Below, one piece after another: positions 22,150 through 33,554 of a DNA stretch of 64,000 nucleotides (position 1 is the stretch's first letter; each line of letters starts with the position of its first letter). The notes beneath the pieces are model-generated. The model was not told the origin of the DNA. It was given only the letters and a program-made list of their open reading frames with translations, and made no database searches. Source of the stretch: Ancistrus triradiatus (lineage: Eukaryota; Chordata; Actinopteri; Siluriformes; Loricariidae); assembly GCA_025084515.1 (NCBI GenBank), contig JAJAGP010000289.1, positions 434,001 to 498,000 of the forward strand, in the 5' to 3' direction. A program made the translations under genes and the position numbers.

Positions 22150-22205
<56 letters not shown>

Positions 22206-22447
22206 AAATTTATCATCTACGCCGCCCAAGGAGGTTGGGTCCCTTTTGAGTCTTGGTCCTCCCAAGGTTTCTTCCTAGAACTAGGGAGTTTTTCCTTGCC
22301 ACTGTCGCCCTAGGCTTGCTCAATTTGGGATTGGACGTAGTTATTAGGAGATAATCTAAACTTGTAAAGTTGCTTTGAGACAATGCTCCATTGTAAAAAG
22401 CGCTATAGAAATAAATCTGACTTGACTTGACTTGAACCTCTAGGATT
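21766..22447. repeat. Imperfect tandem duplication around an A-rich tract
   Basis: Copy A (21766-22010) and copy B (22207-22447) both start TTTATCATCTACGCCGCCCA. They are identical for about 125 bases. After that copy A differs from B almost only by single-base insertions (for example GTAAGTTATTTAGGAAG against GTAGTTATTAGGAG). Both end in the Tc1 sequence GAACC(T)TCTAGGAT. Confidence 0.9.
22013..22203. repeat. A-rich tract of about 190 bases
   Basis: Nearly pure A with scattered single G or C. All lysine-rich or phenylalanine-rich frames here are translations of this tract. Confidence 0.97.
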
Positions 22448-22584
22448 AGCAGTTAATTTGAGGGTGAAATCAGGTGTTTTCAATCAATGGGATGACAATC
22501 AGGTGAGAGTGGGCACCCTGTTTGATTTAAAGAACAGGGATCTATAAAAGTCTGCTCTTCACAACACATTTGTGGACGTGTATC

Positions 22585-23150
22585 ATGGCACAAACAAAGG
22601 AGATCTCTGAGGACCTCAGAAAAAGAGTTTTTGATGCTGAACAACAATGGTGTGCATGGCAGGGTTGCAAGGTGAAAGCGGATGAGACCAAAATAGAACT
22701 TTTGTGGTTTAACAGAAAAGCATTATGTTTGGAGAAAAGAAAACACTGCATTCCAGCATAAGAACCTTATCCCATCTGTGAAACATGGTGGTGGTAGTAT
22801 CATGGTTTGGGCCCGTTTTGCTGCATCTGGGCCTGACAAGGTGGGTCATGCAGCAAGACAACGACCCTAAGCACACAAGTCGTTCCACCAAAGAATGGTT
22901 AAAGAAGAATAAAGGACATGTTTTGGAATGGCCAAGTCAAAGTCCTGACCTTAATCCAATCGAAATGTCGTGGAAGGACCTGAAGTGAGCAGTTAATGAG
23001 AGGAAACCCACCAACATCCCAGAGCTGAAGCTGTTCTGTACGGAGGAATGGGTTAAAATTCCTCCAAGCCGGTGTGCAGGACTGATCAACAGTTACAGGA
23101 AATGTTTAGTTGCAGTTATTGCTGTACAGGGGGGTCACACCAGATACTGA
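22585..23150 (+). pseudogene. Tc1 transposase, internally deleted
   Basis: Starts MAQTKEISEDLRKRVFDAEQ, the family N-terminus, but jumps within 20 codons to KADETKIELLWF (first catalytic D region), so most of the DNA-binding domain is gone. After frameshifts it resumes at VMQQDNDPKHTSRSTKEW (second D) and SPDLNPIEMSWKDLK (E). It ends near GGHTRY at 23150. A stop splits the C-terminal part. Non-functional. Confidence 0.88.
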
Positions 23151-23359
23151 AAGCAAAGGTTAACATATTTTTGCCACCTACTAATATGTAATATAGGATC
23201 ATTTTCCTCAATAAATAAATGACCAAGTATAATAGTTTTGTCTTATTTGTTTAACTGGGTTCTCTTTATCTACTTTCAGAATCTGATGATGTTTTAGGTC
23301 ATATTTATGCAGAAATATAGACAATTCTAAAGGGTTCACAAACTTTCAAGCACCACTGT

Positions 23360-24655
23360 AGCTCTCATTTGGAAAAAAGGAAGCTGAAGTCTCACAGTCT
23401 TGTGCTAGACTGACAAACTCATGTGAAGGAGATTAAATAATATTGGACAGGTTTTGATAACCTGTCGAACAGCACATGATGCTCTAGAGAATGTGGCAGC
23501 CTTGAAAATTTTTGAGCAAGCTTTCAGTCCAGGCTCAGTCAGAGCGGAGGATAAAATAGCCTTTTGAACCATTTGTGTCAATAAATGTTGTATGTCACAC
23601 ATTTAAGGCTGTTTTACAGCTGAAGCATCTTTAATCACACTGAAATACTCTACATTAGATTCCAGATTATGTTCTGGAAAAAAAATAAGGTGCTATATAC
23701 TTAGTGTGCACGTTTATTGGTCAGCTAGAACACACACACACATAAGCACACACAATTCCCATCAGAAAAGAGACGGGAAAGCTAAAAATGGATAAGTGCC
23801 CTAAAATATATCCTTCAGTTCATCATAGGCAGTTCTCTTGAGGTCCAGCGAATCTCCTCCCGTGCTTCAGATAGTGCCTGCATCTAGGAAATACTTCATA
23901 ACCTCTATAAGTATTTGACTGAAGTGGTCTCCCTGGATTTTCAGCAGTAAGTGACAGTAGTCCAGCATTAAGAGCAAACTGATTTCCGATGCTGTTTTGA
24001 AAGTTTTGATTCGATGCCCACAGAGAGGTTTGGCTAATGAATTGTGGATTAGCACATTTAACACTGCAGGATGTCTTAAGTGCATATCTAGGGCAAAATG
24101 CATCTTTAAATATGCTAAATACTTCTTCCAACTTCTGCACCGACTAATGGACACCTTATAAAATAGTGTACATACTGTATGAGTGTATATAAAAGTTAAC
24201 TGCTAAAGTCCTTTATGTTCCTATTTTATGAAATGACAAATGATTATAAATTAGAAAATGTCATAGCCAAAGATGTCACTGTGAGCATACAATACCTACA
24301 AGTATATCCAATTTTTTTTTACAATCGTTCCATGACTGAAAACAATGTATTGCTTGACAAACATACAAAGCAGAATGTATATAGTAAGTCATATATATTA
24401 AGTCTCCTGGATACAAACCAGTTCCTTTTCAATAGTGGATTCGCATATCCAAAAGTTTGTATTTCCAACATATTTAACCTAAGGATCCAGCTCGTGAAGA
24501 TCCAACACCTAATGTCGCTTACTTTCATTTTAGTAACCATTGTTATGTCTCGCTGCTTCTTATAGAGCTTCTCATCACTGCTTTTATGCTTAATACCAGA
24601 CAGGGTTTTAAATATTGCAATAATTCCACAAAAAGGACCCATTACACATACATAG
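23360..24655. other. Unassigned AT-rich sequence
   Basis: A short CA run at 23732-23742. Open frames up to 116 codons (24215-24565) have no recognisable domain, and their composition follows the AT-rich base bias. No element ends found. Confidence 0.45.
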
Positions 24656-24659
24656 TCGG

Positions 24660-25083
24660 CATCACGACCACGGTCCTAACAGACTACACTTCCCAGCATC
24701 CATTGCTCCTTTGTTTACATTCCATCACACCTTTGTTAATATTCTGACTTGATTTACTTCAACATCCTGATTTACTTCAACTGTTTAGTTTCTGTCTCAT
24801 TAATTCGGCTATTTAAACCCTGCATTTTTTTTTTTTTTTTTTGGTGTGAATTGAGTACATTTAGGTTACAATTACATTATGTTACTACTACGATTTCCCG
24901 CTTCTTTATGCACGTATCACGCCATTCCTGTTTGCTGCGTTTTGGACTGTTTGTGTACTCTGTATGCCCAGGTTTTAGTTTTGTTTTTGCACTCAGTTCT
25001 TCAGTGTTTTTCAGTTTCTTAATAAAGCTCAGCTATGCACCAGCTTCTAGTGTTCATCTCCCGCTTTCTACCCAAACATGGCA
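24660..25083 (+). mobile_element. Solo LTR of a gypsy-type element
   Basis: About 424 bp. Flanks GTCGG (24655-24659) and GTCAG (25084-25088) are a probable 5-bp target duplication with one change. It begins CATCACGACCACGG (where TGTCACGACC is expected) and ends ACATGGCA. It has a TATA-like CTATTTAAAC at 24810 and a polyadenylation signal AATAAAG at 25020. A 17-base T run lies inside. The orientation is set by these signals. Confidence 0.7.
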
Positions 25084-25331
25084 GTCAGTAACACGATCAC
25101 TTCTCAATAAAGCCTGAATAAAACTGAGAGCAAGTAAACACCAATGTTCTGCATGCCTCCGCTAAGCACCAGAGATGCAACCTAACCTACCGCATTAGCA
25201 TGTACCTTGAAATTTCGCAACATTTGTAATTTTGCACTTATTAATAATTTTCAACGTATTGCACATGAAAGTTTTTTAACAAACAAATTTGTTAGTTGAA
25301 TGTTCACATCTAGGTGACTTACAGTATAACA

Positions 25332-25508
25332 TCATTACATTTACATTGCATTGATGCCATTTAGCAGATGTCCTTATCCAGAGCGACTTACAGTTGATAC
25401 AGCCTTACAATTCAAGTAATTGTGGGTTAAGGGCCTTGCTCAGGGTCCCAACTGTCGCAGCTTAGCAGACCATAGTCCAGTACTTTAACCACTGGGACAT
25501 CACAGTCT
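25332..25508 (-). repeat. tRNA-derived SINE, minus strand
   Basis: Starts CATTACATTTACATTGCATT, then GATGTCCTTATCCAGAGCGA; ends AACCACTGGGACATCACAGT. The B-box region is partly deleted. Confidence 0.8.
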
Positions 25509-25514
25509 CATAAC

Positions 25515-26855
25515 TCCAGGTATAACTGCTCTTAAACTATAGCTGTTGTTATGTTTAACATGCGTATGGAAAACAGCAAGGATGCATGATGGCCAATATA
25601 GTGAACACATTTATTCATGATTTAAGGCCATAATAAGCAATACATAAATAAATCACTGCATTTATCGGGTTTGCAGAAGGTCATGATTATATTTATATAC
25701 GTGTATATTCTTTACCTGGAAAAAATATTTTTTCTGCAGTCCCTGAAGCAGCTGGAGTACCTAAGCTCATTCTATAAATATCTCACAATTATTTCTGCCC
25801 AATTGGTGGAATTTCAGTATTTGGACTCATTAGTTGCTTAAACAATCTTATAACTGGATTATACAGCTATGAACCAAAATATGATGACCCTCTCACCGAC
25901 AAGTAATGTGGATTGTCTCAATACAACTGCATATGTCAGAATTTGCAAAACACTAGTCAGTAAATGAACAGTCAGATCACGTAGGAGGCATGTTGGATGC
26001 CAAAGAAATTGTCAAGCATAAACACTGGAGTGTTTTTAGTTATGGCCAGGCAGTTGGGTAAGAGCATCTTGTGAGCGACTACATACCGACAGCTGCCAGA
26101 GAAGGGACAAACCATGCCTAGAAACAGTGTTGGGCAGCCAAGGCTAAACATTGTGCAAGGGCAGCAAGAAGTGCTACTGTTGCACACGTAACATATTTTG
26201 TATGCTGGATACGGAAGGAAGCAATTTATCAAAGCACAAACATGACGTCCTATTGAGCGTGTGACTATGCTAATACCTGTTCATGACAGAAAATGATTAC
26301 ATCAAGCACTGTGTCGAAACTGGAGCTTAGATCAATGGAAGAAGGACATCTACACTACATCTACAACTACAATACAATATTACAACAGCTAACTGCATTT
26401 TCTCTTTTCTCTCTGAGCTCATATTTCGGTATCAGCTCCTGCCCACACACTAAGATGTTTCTTTGCTTCAGCTCCACCCAAGCTGTTCTTTCATTATCAG
26501 CTAAAGTCTACAGTACTCAGACCACAGAGGGCAGCAGCTCTCTCCCTCCTCCGGATGACTTAGGATGCCATGACACCAAGACTTTGGCTTATAGCTTGGC
26601 TATATATAGCTATAGTTCTCTATTTTATTATACTCTTCATAAAATTTAATTTTTTCTAAAATGTTAGTCTACCTGTTATTTTATTTTAATGATTTTATTT
26701 TAAAATATGTTTTCTCTGTTAATATATATTTAGTTTCTGTTTATTTAAACTACTGTATTATTATGAACTTATTAATTAGGTAACTTAGTTCATTCTTACA
26801 TATATCATCTCAGCCACTTCGTAGCCACATCTCAGATCTTCATAAGGTTTCTTCC
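25515..26855. other. Unassigned sequence
   Basis: Open frames of 86 (minus, 25972-26232) and 118 codons (plus, 26293-26649) show no recognised domain, no flanking splice pattern I can defend and no similarity to elements nearby. 26805-26858 has a scrap of the TTTCTTCC dispersed repeat. Confidence 0.4.
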
Positions 26856-26860
26856 TTATA

Positions 26861-28365
26861 CAGTGATACTTGAAAGTTTGTGAACCCTTTAAAATTTTCT
26901 AACTTTCTGCAAAAATATGGCCTACAACATCATCAGATTTTCACACAAATCCTAAAAGTAGATAAAGAGAACCCAGTTAAACAAATGAGACAAAAATATT
27001 AAACTTTGTCATTTATTTATTGAGGAAAATTATCCAGTAGTACATATTAGTGAGTGGCAAAAGTATGTGAACTTTTCAGTATCTGGTGTGACCCCCCTGT
27101 ACAGCAATAACTGCAACTAAACATTTCCTGTAACTGTTGATCAGTCCTGCACACCGGCTTGGAGGAATTTTAGCCCATTCCTTCGTACAGAACAGCTTCA
27201 GCTCTGGGATGTTGGTGGGTTTCCTCACATTAACTGCTCACTTCAGGTCCTTCCACAACATTTCGATTGGATTAAGGTCAGGACTTTGACTTGGCCATTC
27301 CAAAACATTAACTTTATTGCTCTTTAACCATTCTTTGGTAGAACGGCTTGTGTTTTTAGGGTCGTTGTCTTGCTGCATGACCCACCTTCTCTTGAGATTC
27401 AGTTCATGGACAGATGTCCTGACATTTTGCTTTAGAATTCTCTTATATAATTCAGAATTCATTGGTCCATCAATGATGGCAAGTCGTCCTGGCCCAGATG
27501 CAGCAAAACAGACCCAAACCATGATACTACCACCACCATGTTTCACACATGGGATAAGGTTCTTATGCTGGAAAGCAGGGTTTTCCTTTCTCCAAACATA
27601 ATGCTTTTCTTTTAAACCAAAAAGTTCTATTTTGGACTCATCTGTTCACAAAACATTCTTCCAATCGCCTTCTGGCTTGCCCACGTGATGTTTAGCAAAC
27701 TGCAAACAAGCAGCAATGTTCTTTTTAGAGAGCAGTGGCGACCCTGAGATGCACACCATTGTTGTTCAGTGTTCTTCTGATGGTGGACTCATAAGCATGT
27801 GAGAGAGGCCTTCAGTTGCTTAGAAGTTACCCTGGGGTCTTTTGTAACCTCGCCAATTATTACAAAAGATCTTTGGTGGTCGACCACTCCTGGGGTAACA
27901 ATGGTCTTGAATTTCCTCCATTTGTACACAGTCTGTCTGAATGTTGATTGGTGGAGTCCAAACTCTTTAGAGATGGTTTTTAACCTTTTCCAGCCTAATA
28001 AGCTTCAACAACTTTTTCTGAGGTCCTCAGAAATCTCCTTTATTTGTGACATGATACACTTCCACAAACGTGTTGTGGAGAGCAGACTTTGATAGATCCC
28101 TGTTTTTTAAATAAAACAGGGTGCCCACTCACACCTGATTGTCATCCCATTGATTGAAAACACCTCACTTTAATTTCACCTTGTAATTAACTGCTAATCC
28201 TAGAGGTTCACATACTTTTGCCACTCACTAATATGTAATATTGGATCATTTTCCTCAATAAATAAATGACCAAGTTTAATATTTTTGTCTCATTTGTTTA
28301 AGTGGGTTCTCTTTATCTAAGTGAAAATCTGATGATGTTTTAGGTCATATTAATACAAGAATATA
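26861..28365 (-). mobile_element. Tc1-like element, minus strand, nearly full length
   Basis: Left end CAGTGATACTTGAAAGTTTG with TA at 26859-26860. The right end is truncated inside the inverted repeat near 28365, losing about 20-30 terminal bases. The sub-terminal block TTATTTATTGAGGAAAAT occurs inverted at both ends. Same family as 21484-23358. Confidence 0.88.
27076..28052 (-). pseudogene. Tc1 transposase relic, catalytic domain partly open
   Basis: Start codon at 28052 gives MSQIKEISEDLRK. Frameshifts and stops follow through the helix-turn-helix and linker region. A 102-codon open stretch (27238-27546) holds KHGGGSIMVWVCFAASGPG, the second catalytic D in MQQDNDPKNTSRSTKEW (N replaces H) and the E in PDLNPIEMLWKDLK. 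The C-terminus ends near GGVTRY at 27078. The first catalytic segment (KIELF-like) is in another frame near 27625. Confidence 0.88.
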
Positions 28366-28369
28366 TCAA

Positions 28370-28930
28370 ATCGTTTTCTTTTGTGATACCTTACTGATAC
28401 ACTGGTAGATATTGATATTTTTATTTAAACATGCAGGTGCTCTAAATGGACTCTTTCTCCAATTTGGCTTTGACCGGATATAAGAATTCATAACGGCACT
28501 TGAATGCGCTAATGGTGGTGCTAATGAATAGGGTAAACCTGTGGTAAATAAAAAGAAGCTCACAGGGGAGAAATGCAATGCTTGTCTGTGCAATTGCTGA
28601 TCAGTTGCTGTCCCTGAAGAAGAACATGCATATTTTAGAATGAACTGAAACGTCCAGGTTACATAAAACAAGTTAATTACTGTGTTCCCAGCTTTGCGCA
28701 AAACAGGTTGGTAATGCTTGCTAAGCATTGAAATATTTATTTTTCCTAAAGAATTGTTGTTCTTTTTGTATTAATTTAGTTTTTTATTTTTTTCACCTGT
28801 AAGCTTAATTTACACAGTTTGAAAAGATTTTAATTTCTGCCTTTAGACATTTTAACTCCAGAACTGTTCTGTTTTCTGGCTGTTAGCTATTTTACATTGG
28901 AATAAAGACATACATAAATGGACAAATTGC
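28370..28930. other. Unassigned sequence
   Basis: A 120-codon minus-strand frame (28366-28728) is open, but has no recognised domain and begins inside transposon-derived sequence. A short GT run is at 28934-28950. Confidence 0.4.
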
Positions 28931-29177
28931 AGTCGGTGTGTGTGTGTGTTAATGTTGTACATTATTTTGACAATAATTAATACATGATTCCTGCTATTTG
29001 CCAATTTAGGAGTATTTTATCTTCAGGATATCTACAGATATTGTGATGTACTGTAGAAGATTGTCTTGCAATATATTGTCTATCGCAGAATTGCAGTATC
29101 GTGATAACATTGTTATTGTCTGCAATGTATCATAATAATATCGTATCGTGAGGTGCCCTGTGATTCCCATGCCTAGC
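28930..29177. mobile_element. MITE right-end fragment (ATCGTGAGGTGCCCTG type)
   Basis: Repeated ATATTGT/ATCGTG blocks leading to TATCGTGAGGTGCCCTGTGA then TTCCCATGCCTAG. This resembles the end of a common teleost MITE whose opposite end reads TAGGGCTGGGCAAT. A relic with that opposite end is at 58384. Confidence 0.5.
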
Positions 29178-29335
29178 CACATCTGGCTTGTTATCTGGGG
29201 TCTTTTGTGGGTATTGTTGTGTGTAGTTTTGTTTTTAGCTGCTGTATCTAATTCTGTGTTTTTCTTTTTTAGTACTATTAGCCCTTTGTCTTGCTAGCAT
29301 GTCTGTTAGTTACCCCATCTATGCTACAGTATAAG

Positions 29336-29991
29336 CAGGGGTGAAACTAAATCAGAATGCTACTGAGTTTTGCTAAAGGTTCAGAAAGAAGGGAGAGCAG
29401 CTGTCAGATGCAAACAAGTCACGGTCGGACTTTAGCAAGAAAATACATCTACAAATGTCATTTCCTTATCAGTTGCGAAGTTGTTCTGAATTGCTTCCGA
29501 ACGGTCCGTGCTGTGTTTTGATCTTTGCAGGACGGAGTCCAGCTGCTGTTCATTACTGTAAGTTGATGTTTGCACCAGCTTCCCATGCTGCAGCTGACTG
29601 TAGTTCAGTGGTATCCAGTATTATGAGGTTTTGGCAGGTAGTCGTATATTGCAAAATCTCCCAAATAAAATGTGTACTAGATAAAGTTGTGATATTTCAG
29701 GATATTTTGTTTTATTGTCAACTATGGAGGGAGATCACTGCCTTTAACAAACCGAGCAAATCAGACACTGCAAAAGCATACAGCGGTGTTCACACTCCAT
29801 AAGCAACACAGTAGCTCACAAAGGATTGCCAGATCTTGCAAAAGAATTAAACAAACCAGATCTATGGAAAGAGCCCAAAAGAAGCAAATTGGCTAAAAAA
29901 TGTGAAAGAGTGACCACTTGATCAGTCAAAATGAAATATATTAATAATGTATATTTTTATTTTAACTTAAGAGGTTGAACAAAACCAACTT

Positions 29992-30040
<49 letters not shown>

Positions 30041-30419
30041 GAGGGGGGATCAGGGAGCAAGCCCAAATAAGCAACTACACTTTAGAAGCAAGCCCCGAAA
30101 ACCTGCAATGCACAACTACCATCATTTGTAAGTGACTTAGAAAAATAAGCCTAAATAAGCCTGGATAGAAAAATAAGCCTAAATTTGTTTAGCCCTTTAT
30201 TGAAGAATGCCAAGAACACATACAAAGAATAATGTAGAAAACAATTATTCAAAAAACGTTCACAAGTCAGAGATGCTGAAACTGAAAATTTACACAATGT
30301 CAAGTGCTTCTAATTGCATTTTTTTAAGGAGGCATGAAGCAGAGGGGAGGTGAACAATATGAAGTGATGAAGGTTGTGGTACTAGTACCAGCAAGAATTT
30401 AAAACTACTTTCACCCCTG
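29336..30419. mobile_element. Non-autonomous hAT element with 8-bp target duplication
   Basis: Ends CAGGGGTGAAAC (left) and TTTCACCCCTG (right) are inverse, with flanks AGTATAAG and CCTATAAG (six of eight bases match). This fits the hAT rule of 8-bp duplications and CAGGG-type ends. 1084 bp, no transposase. Contains a GA run at 29993-30043. An inverted fragment of the same element is at 35735-35870. Confidence 0.75.
29993..30043. repeat. (GA)n microsatellite
   Basis: Near-pure AG/GA units ending in a G-run. Confidence 0.95.
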
Positions 30420-30574
30420 CCTATAAGGAACGTATAGAGTAACTTTCCTGTTTAGCCTACCTGTTGTATGTTTAGGCTTTGTATGCGTAGCCTTGTGAGC
30501 AGGGGTTATAATGCAGGGGGTTGCTGCAGAAACCACATAGCAGGTTTTCGTCAGACCAACTTCAGCTATTCTGA

Positions 30575-30880
30575 AATTTACAAAACCCTAAAGTCACAGC
30601 AAATTGATATGATATGTCATGCTCAGCTATTAAAAGAATAAGTGTAAGCTTTGAAACAACAGGTGATGTTGCCATAAAGAATGGATATGGAAGGCCCAGA
30701 GCCTCTTCAAGCAGACACGACCAACTGCTAAAGTTTACCATTCTCAAATACAAGAAGAAAAGCCTTCAAAAACTGTCAGCAGAATTTAAAAACCCAGAAA
30801 ACAAGATCGTTTTGATCAGAGCAATACGTTGCATGAGAACAATAAATTGTCTAATTCAAGTTTTGTGTCTAGAAGATGTG
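30575..30880 (+). pseudogene. Tc1-type transposase N-terminal fragment
   Basis: The 102-codon frame starting 30614 reads SAIKRISVSFETTGDVAIKN then GYGRPRASSSRHDQLL, followed by KKSLQKLSAEFKNPENK. The TGDVA...GRPR...R.D..L pattern is that of a paired-like Tc1 DNA-binding domain with its GRPR hook. The catalytic domain does not follow in a recognisable form; the next frame (30829-31164) is unassigned. No inverted repeats found. Confidence 0.55.
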
Positions 30881-30889
30881 TTAAAAAGC

Positions 30890-31552
30890 AAAAGCTGTTT
30901 AAGAAAAACATCAAGGACATAATGCAGTTTCTGTCAGAACATGGAAAACTTGATTCACTGTGGTTCAGCAGAGTTTTGTGGACTACTATACATACAGTAT
31001 TATATATAGCGAGATTGTTAAATCGTCTATACAGTGGAGCAGCTAAACAAGGTGGGATAAATAACAATAGACTAAATGGCATCTACAAACAATTGCATCC
31101 CTGCTTCAAAAAGGAAACCAACGAACTGAGGCTGAGACCACACAAAGTCTCCCAAGCCAATTAAATATTAGATTTTCCTGTCTTTCTTTGGACAAAACGT
31201 AACTATATTCCCTTCCTTCATGACTTAGTATCAGTTCTCTTATATTTATTTTTAGTTTTCAGCTTAATCTGTCTTTAGCTCACACTTTTCAACTTTCAGT
31301 TTTCTTTTTACCAGCTGCCTTTTCTAAACTCTCTTTTCTCAGTATTTACCCCAGATGTTCTTAGTTCTCATATTTCAAATGTGATTTTTCCAAAAATTCT
31401 TATTTCCATCTCAGCTTTCACAAATTTATTTTAAAAATTTTCATAGTTTATCAATTTCTGTTTTTCGGTCGTAAGATTTCAGTCTTTCGTTTTTTCTTCA
31501 GCATTCTCCCTATCATTATTTTCATATATCAAATCTCCCCCACCTACATGCA
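30890..31552. other. Unassigned T-rich sequence
   Basis: 31190-31550 is pyrimidine-rich on the plus strand (CTTTC/TTTTC runs). No signature. Confidence 0.45.
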
Positions 31553-31557
31553 TATAC

Positions 31558-32468
31558 TGTGAGGGGTCCTACCGGTTATCGACGCTAGAGGGTAGCGTCG
31601 GCTCACTTTTCCCCAGTAGGATCTCTGGCAGCCGCTGCAATCGAGCTGTCTGTCAGGAAACAGCTTGATTGCAGAAAATGATCCACACCTGCTACTTCTG
31701 GCTATTTAAGAGCCGTGCCAGTTGTGGTAGGTATTGGATCCTTCCACTTTGACGCCGCTCGTGGCGCATGATTGCTGCTGTGGCTATTGTTGAGCGATTG
31801 CCGGATTTTGCGTGCTTTTGAGACCTCACCCGTCTCCCTGCTCTTATACAGAGCTCTCCGCACTTTTCTTTCATTTTATTTTTGTTGAGGGAAAGAGGAT
31901 GAGCTGGTCTCATGAAGGAGGCCAGTTCCCGTAGCGCTGGGAGGCGTGAGGTAATATTGTCAGGGAAGTAGTTAGTGTAGGGAGAGTTTTATAGCGTTTA
32001 TTCCATTCCTTCGCCTTTCCCTCGCTTCCTACTTCTGCCCTCGAGTATCTCAGCGCTACGCGGCGATCTGCGTCTGCACACCGCCTCGCTGCTTGTGCAA
32101 TGCTTCACAAGCGTGGTGCAGCGCTCGGACCACACCCACCTGCTTCTTTGCAGAGCTGACGTGCGGCGGGGGATTTCCACAGGGCTGACGTTCAGCGGGG
32201 GATTTCCTACCTCTGCCTTCCTCTCTCTCTCTCAGCACGGCCGTGAGTCTCTGTGTGTGTGCGTCAGCTCACAGATTCGCTGCTTTCGCTGACACACACA
32301 GAGAGGCTCACTTAATCCTTGTTATTTATTCATTTGTATTTCTTTAATCACTGTTTTATTTATTTCCGTTCATTATTACCATCTGGAGCTAACTGCAATT
32401 GGGTCTCAAACCTTATTTTTTCAGTTTTGACGGTTCGTCATCCTTTTTTAATATGGCGAACCGTAACA
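31558..32468 (+). mobile_element. Solo LTR, 911 bp, with exact TATAC target duplication
   Basis: Begins TGTGAGGGGTCCTACC and ends CGAACCGTAACA, so it has TG...CA ends. It is bounded on both sides by TATAC (31553-31557 and 32469-32473). TATA-like CTATTTAAGAGCCGTGCC at 31701. Rich in CpG (for example GACGCTAGAGGGTAGCGTCG, itself a short palindrome-like arm pair), unlike the AT-rich surroundings. No internal retrotransposon sequence on either side, so it is a recombined solo LTR. Open frames inside it are not genes. Confidence 0.85.
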
Positions 32469-32474
32469 TATACA

Positions 32475-33550
32475 GAGAATGTTGCCTGCCTCTCTACGAA
32501 GGTGCAGCTCTGAACAATGGTTTTGTTCAACCTTACATACCTTGCAATCCAGGTGCAAGAAGTTTGGGCCAATTAGTTAACCGGGCACTCTCTCCAGTCA
32601 TAATAGGCCACATCGCATTATACCCTCTACAACCCACACTGGACAGATTCAGTGGTGTAGCGCTGGCTTGAAATACATAATTGGGCTTCATCTATCCAAG
32701 AGCCGGCACAGCAGCATGCACACTCGCTGCCACCTAGTGTAAGGGAATACACTTAAATTAAAGTCTACTAAGTAATAAACATTGCTAGTGTCAATAACCA
32801 AGAAGAAAAACGTTGTGCTGTGTTTAAGATTTGGCTGCATAGTTGGGAGTCATGTCCTTCACAGTGCAATCTCAGAGCACTAGAGACATTTTTCACAGTC
32901 AAACAGAGTCTTGGAGATGTAAACACAATGATAAATGTGGTAATCTGTCTTTATTGTGTCCAGTTGGGATTTGAAGCCTGTCCCATTTTATACATGTGTG
33001 AAGGTGACAGAATATGTTGGGATGCCAAGGAAAAGGATCAGAAAGACAAAGGGAGGCACAGTGAAACATCCGCCAATCCTATTGGGTAATTGAGATTTCT
33101 TCTCATGTAAGAAGTCAACACTTTTAAAGTTTAATTGTAGTCTGATGGTGCCCTTGTTTAATTTTTTTTATACATTTTGTGTAGGTGTTTTGACAATGGG
33201 TATCTTGCCTAGATTAATTTTATCTTATTTTGGACATCATTTAGTTGTTAATAGTAAAAAATCATCCAGTGTGGTTTAAAATAAATTACTTTTATTCCAC
33301 TGTGTGTCTGTGTGAGTAATCATAGAGTATGTGAAGATATAGTACTATTAATCATTTACTTATATAATATCTTGTACATTTTCTGTTAATCTTATGTAAG
33401 GTTAGATTCAGATTTGTTTTAAGATTTCTTAAGATTTCAATAATCTGCAGAAACCCATTAAACCCATTAAAGTCAGCTTTATGTAAACATGTTGCCTTAC
33501 AACATTTAAGTAACAAGGACAAGCATAACAGTTCTGAAAATGAAATCAAT
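32475..33550. other. Unassigned sequence
   Basis: Frames of 89-90 codons (32399-32671, partly in the LTR, and 32820-33089) have no recognised domain. Confidence 0.45.
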
Positions 33551-33554
33551 AAAG

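Larger units (their letters stand above)
21484..23358 (+). mobile_element. Tc1-like element, rearranged inside
   Basis: Left end CAGTGGTGCTTGAAAGTTTG and right end CAAACTTTCAAGCACCACTG are exact inverses over the last 20 bases, with TA flanks at 21482 and 23359. The left arm is disrupted at about 21640-22447 by two copies of an unrelated dispersed repeat and a long A-rich tract. The right two thirds hold a truncated transposase. Relatives: 26861-28365 and 35283-35620. Confidence 0.9.

Noticed and set aside
22005..22265. Open frames rich in lysine or phenylalanine on both strands
   Set aside because: They are translations of the A-rich tract and carry no protein signal.
24215..24565. 116-codon plus-strand frame
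   Set aside because: Overlaps a 107-codon frame on the other strand, AT-biased residues and no domain.
31692..32292. Several arginine/serine-rich frames at 31.7-32.3 kb
   Set aside because: All inside a solo LTR with a 5-bp target duplication; GC-rich composition explains the open frames.
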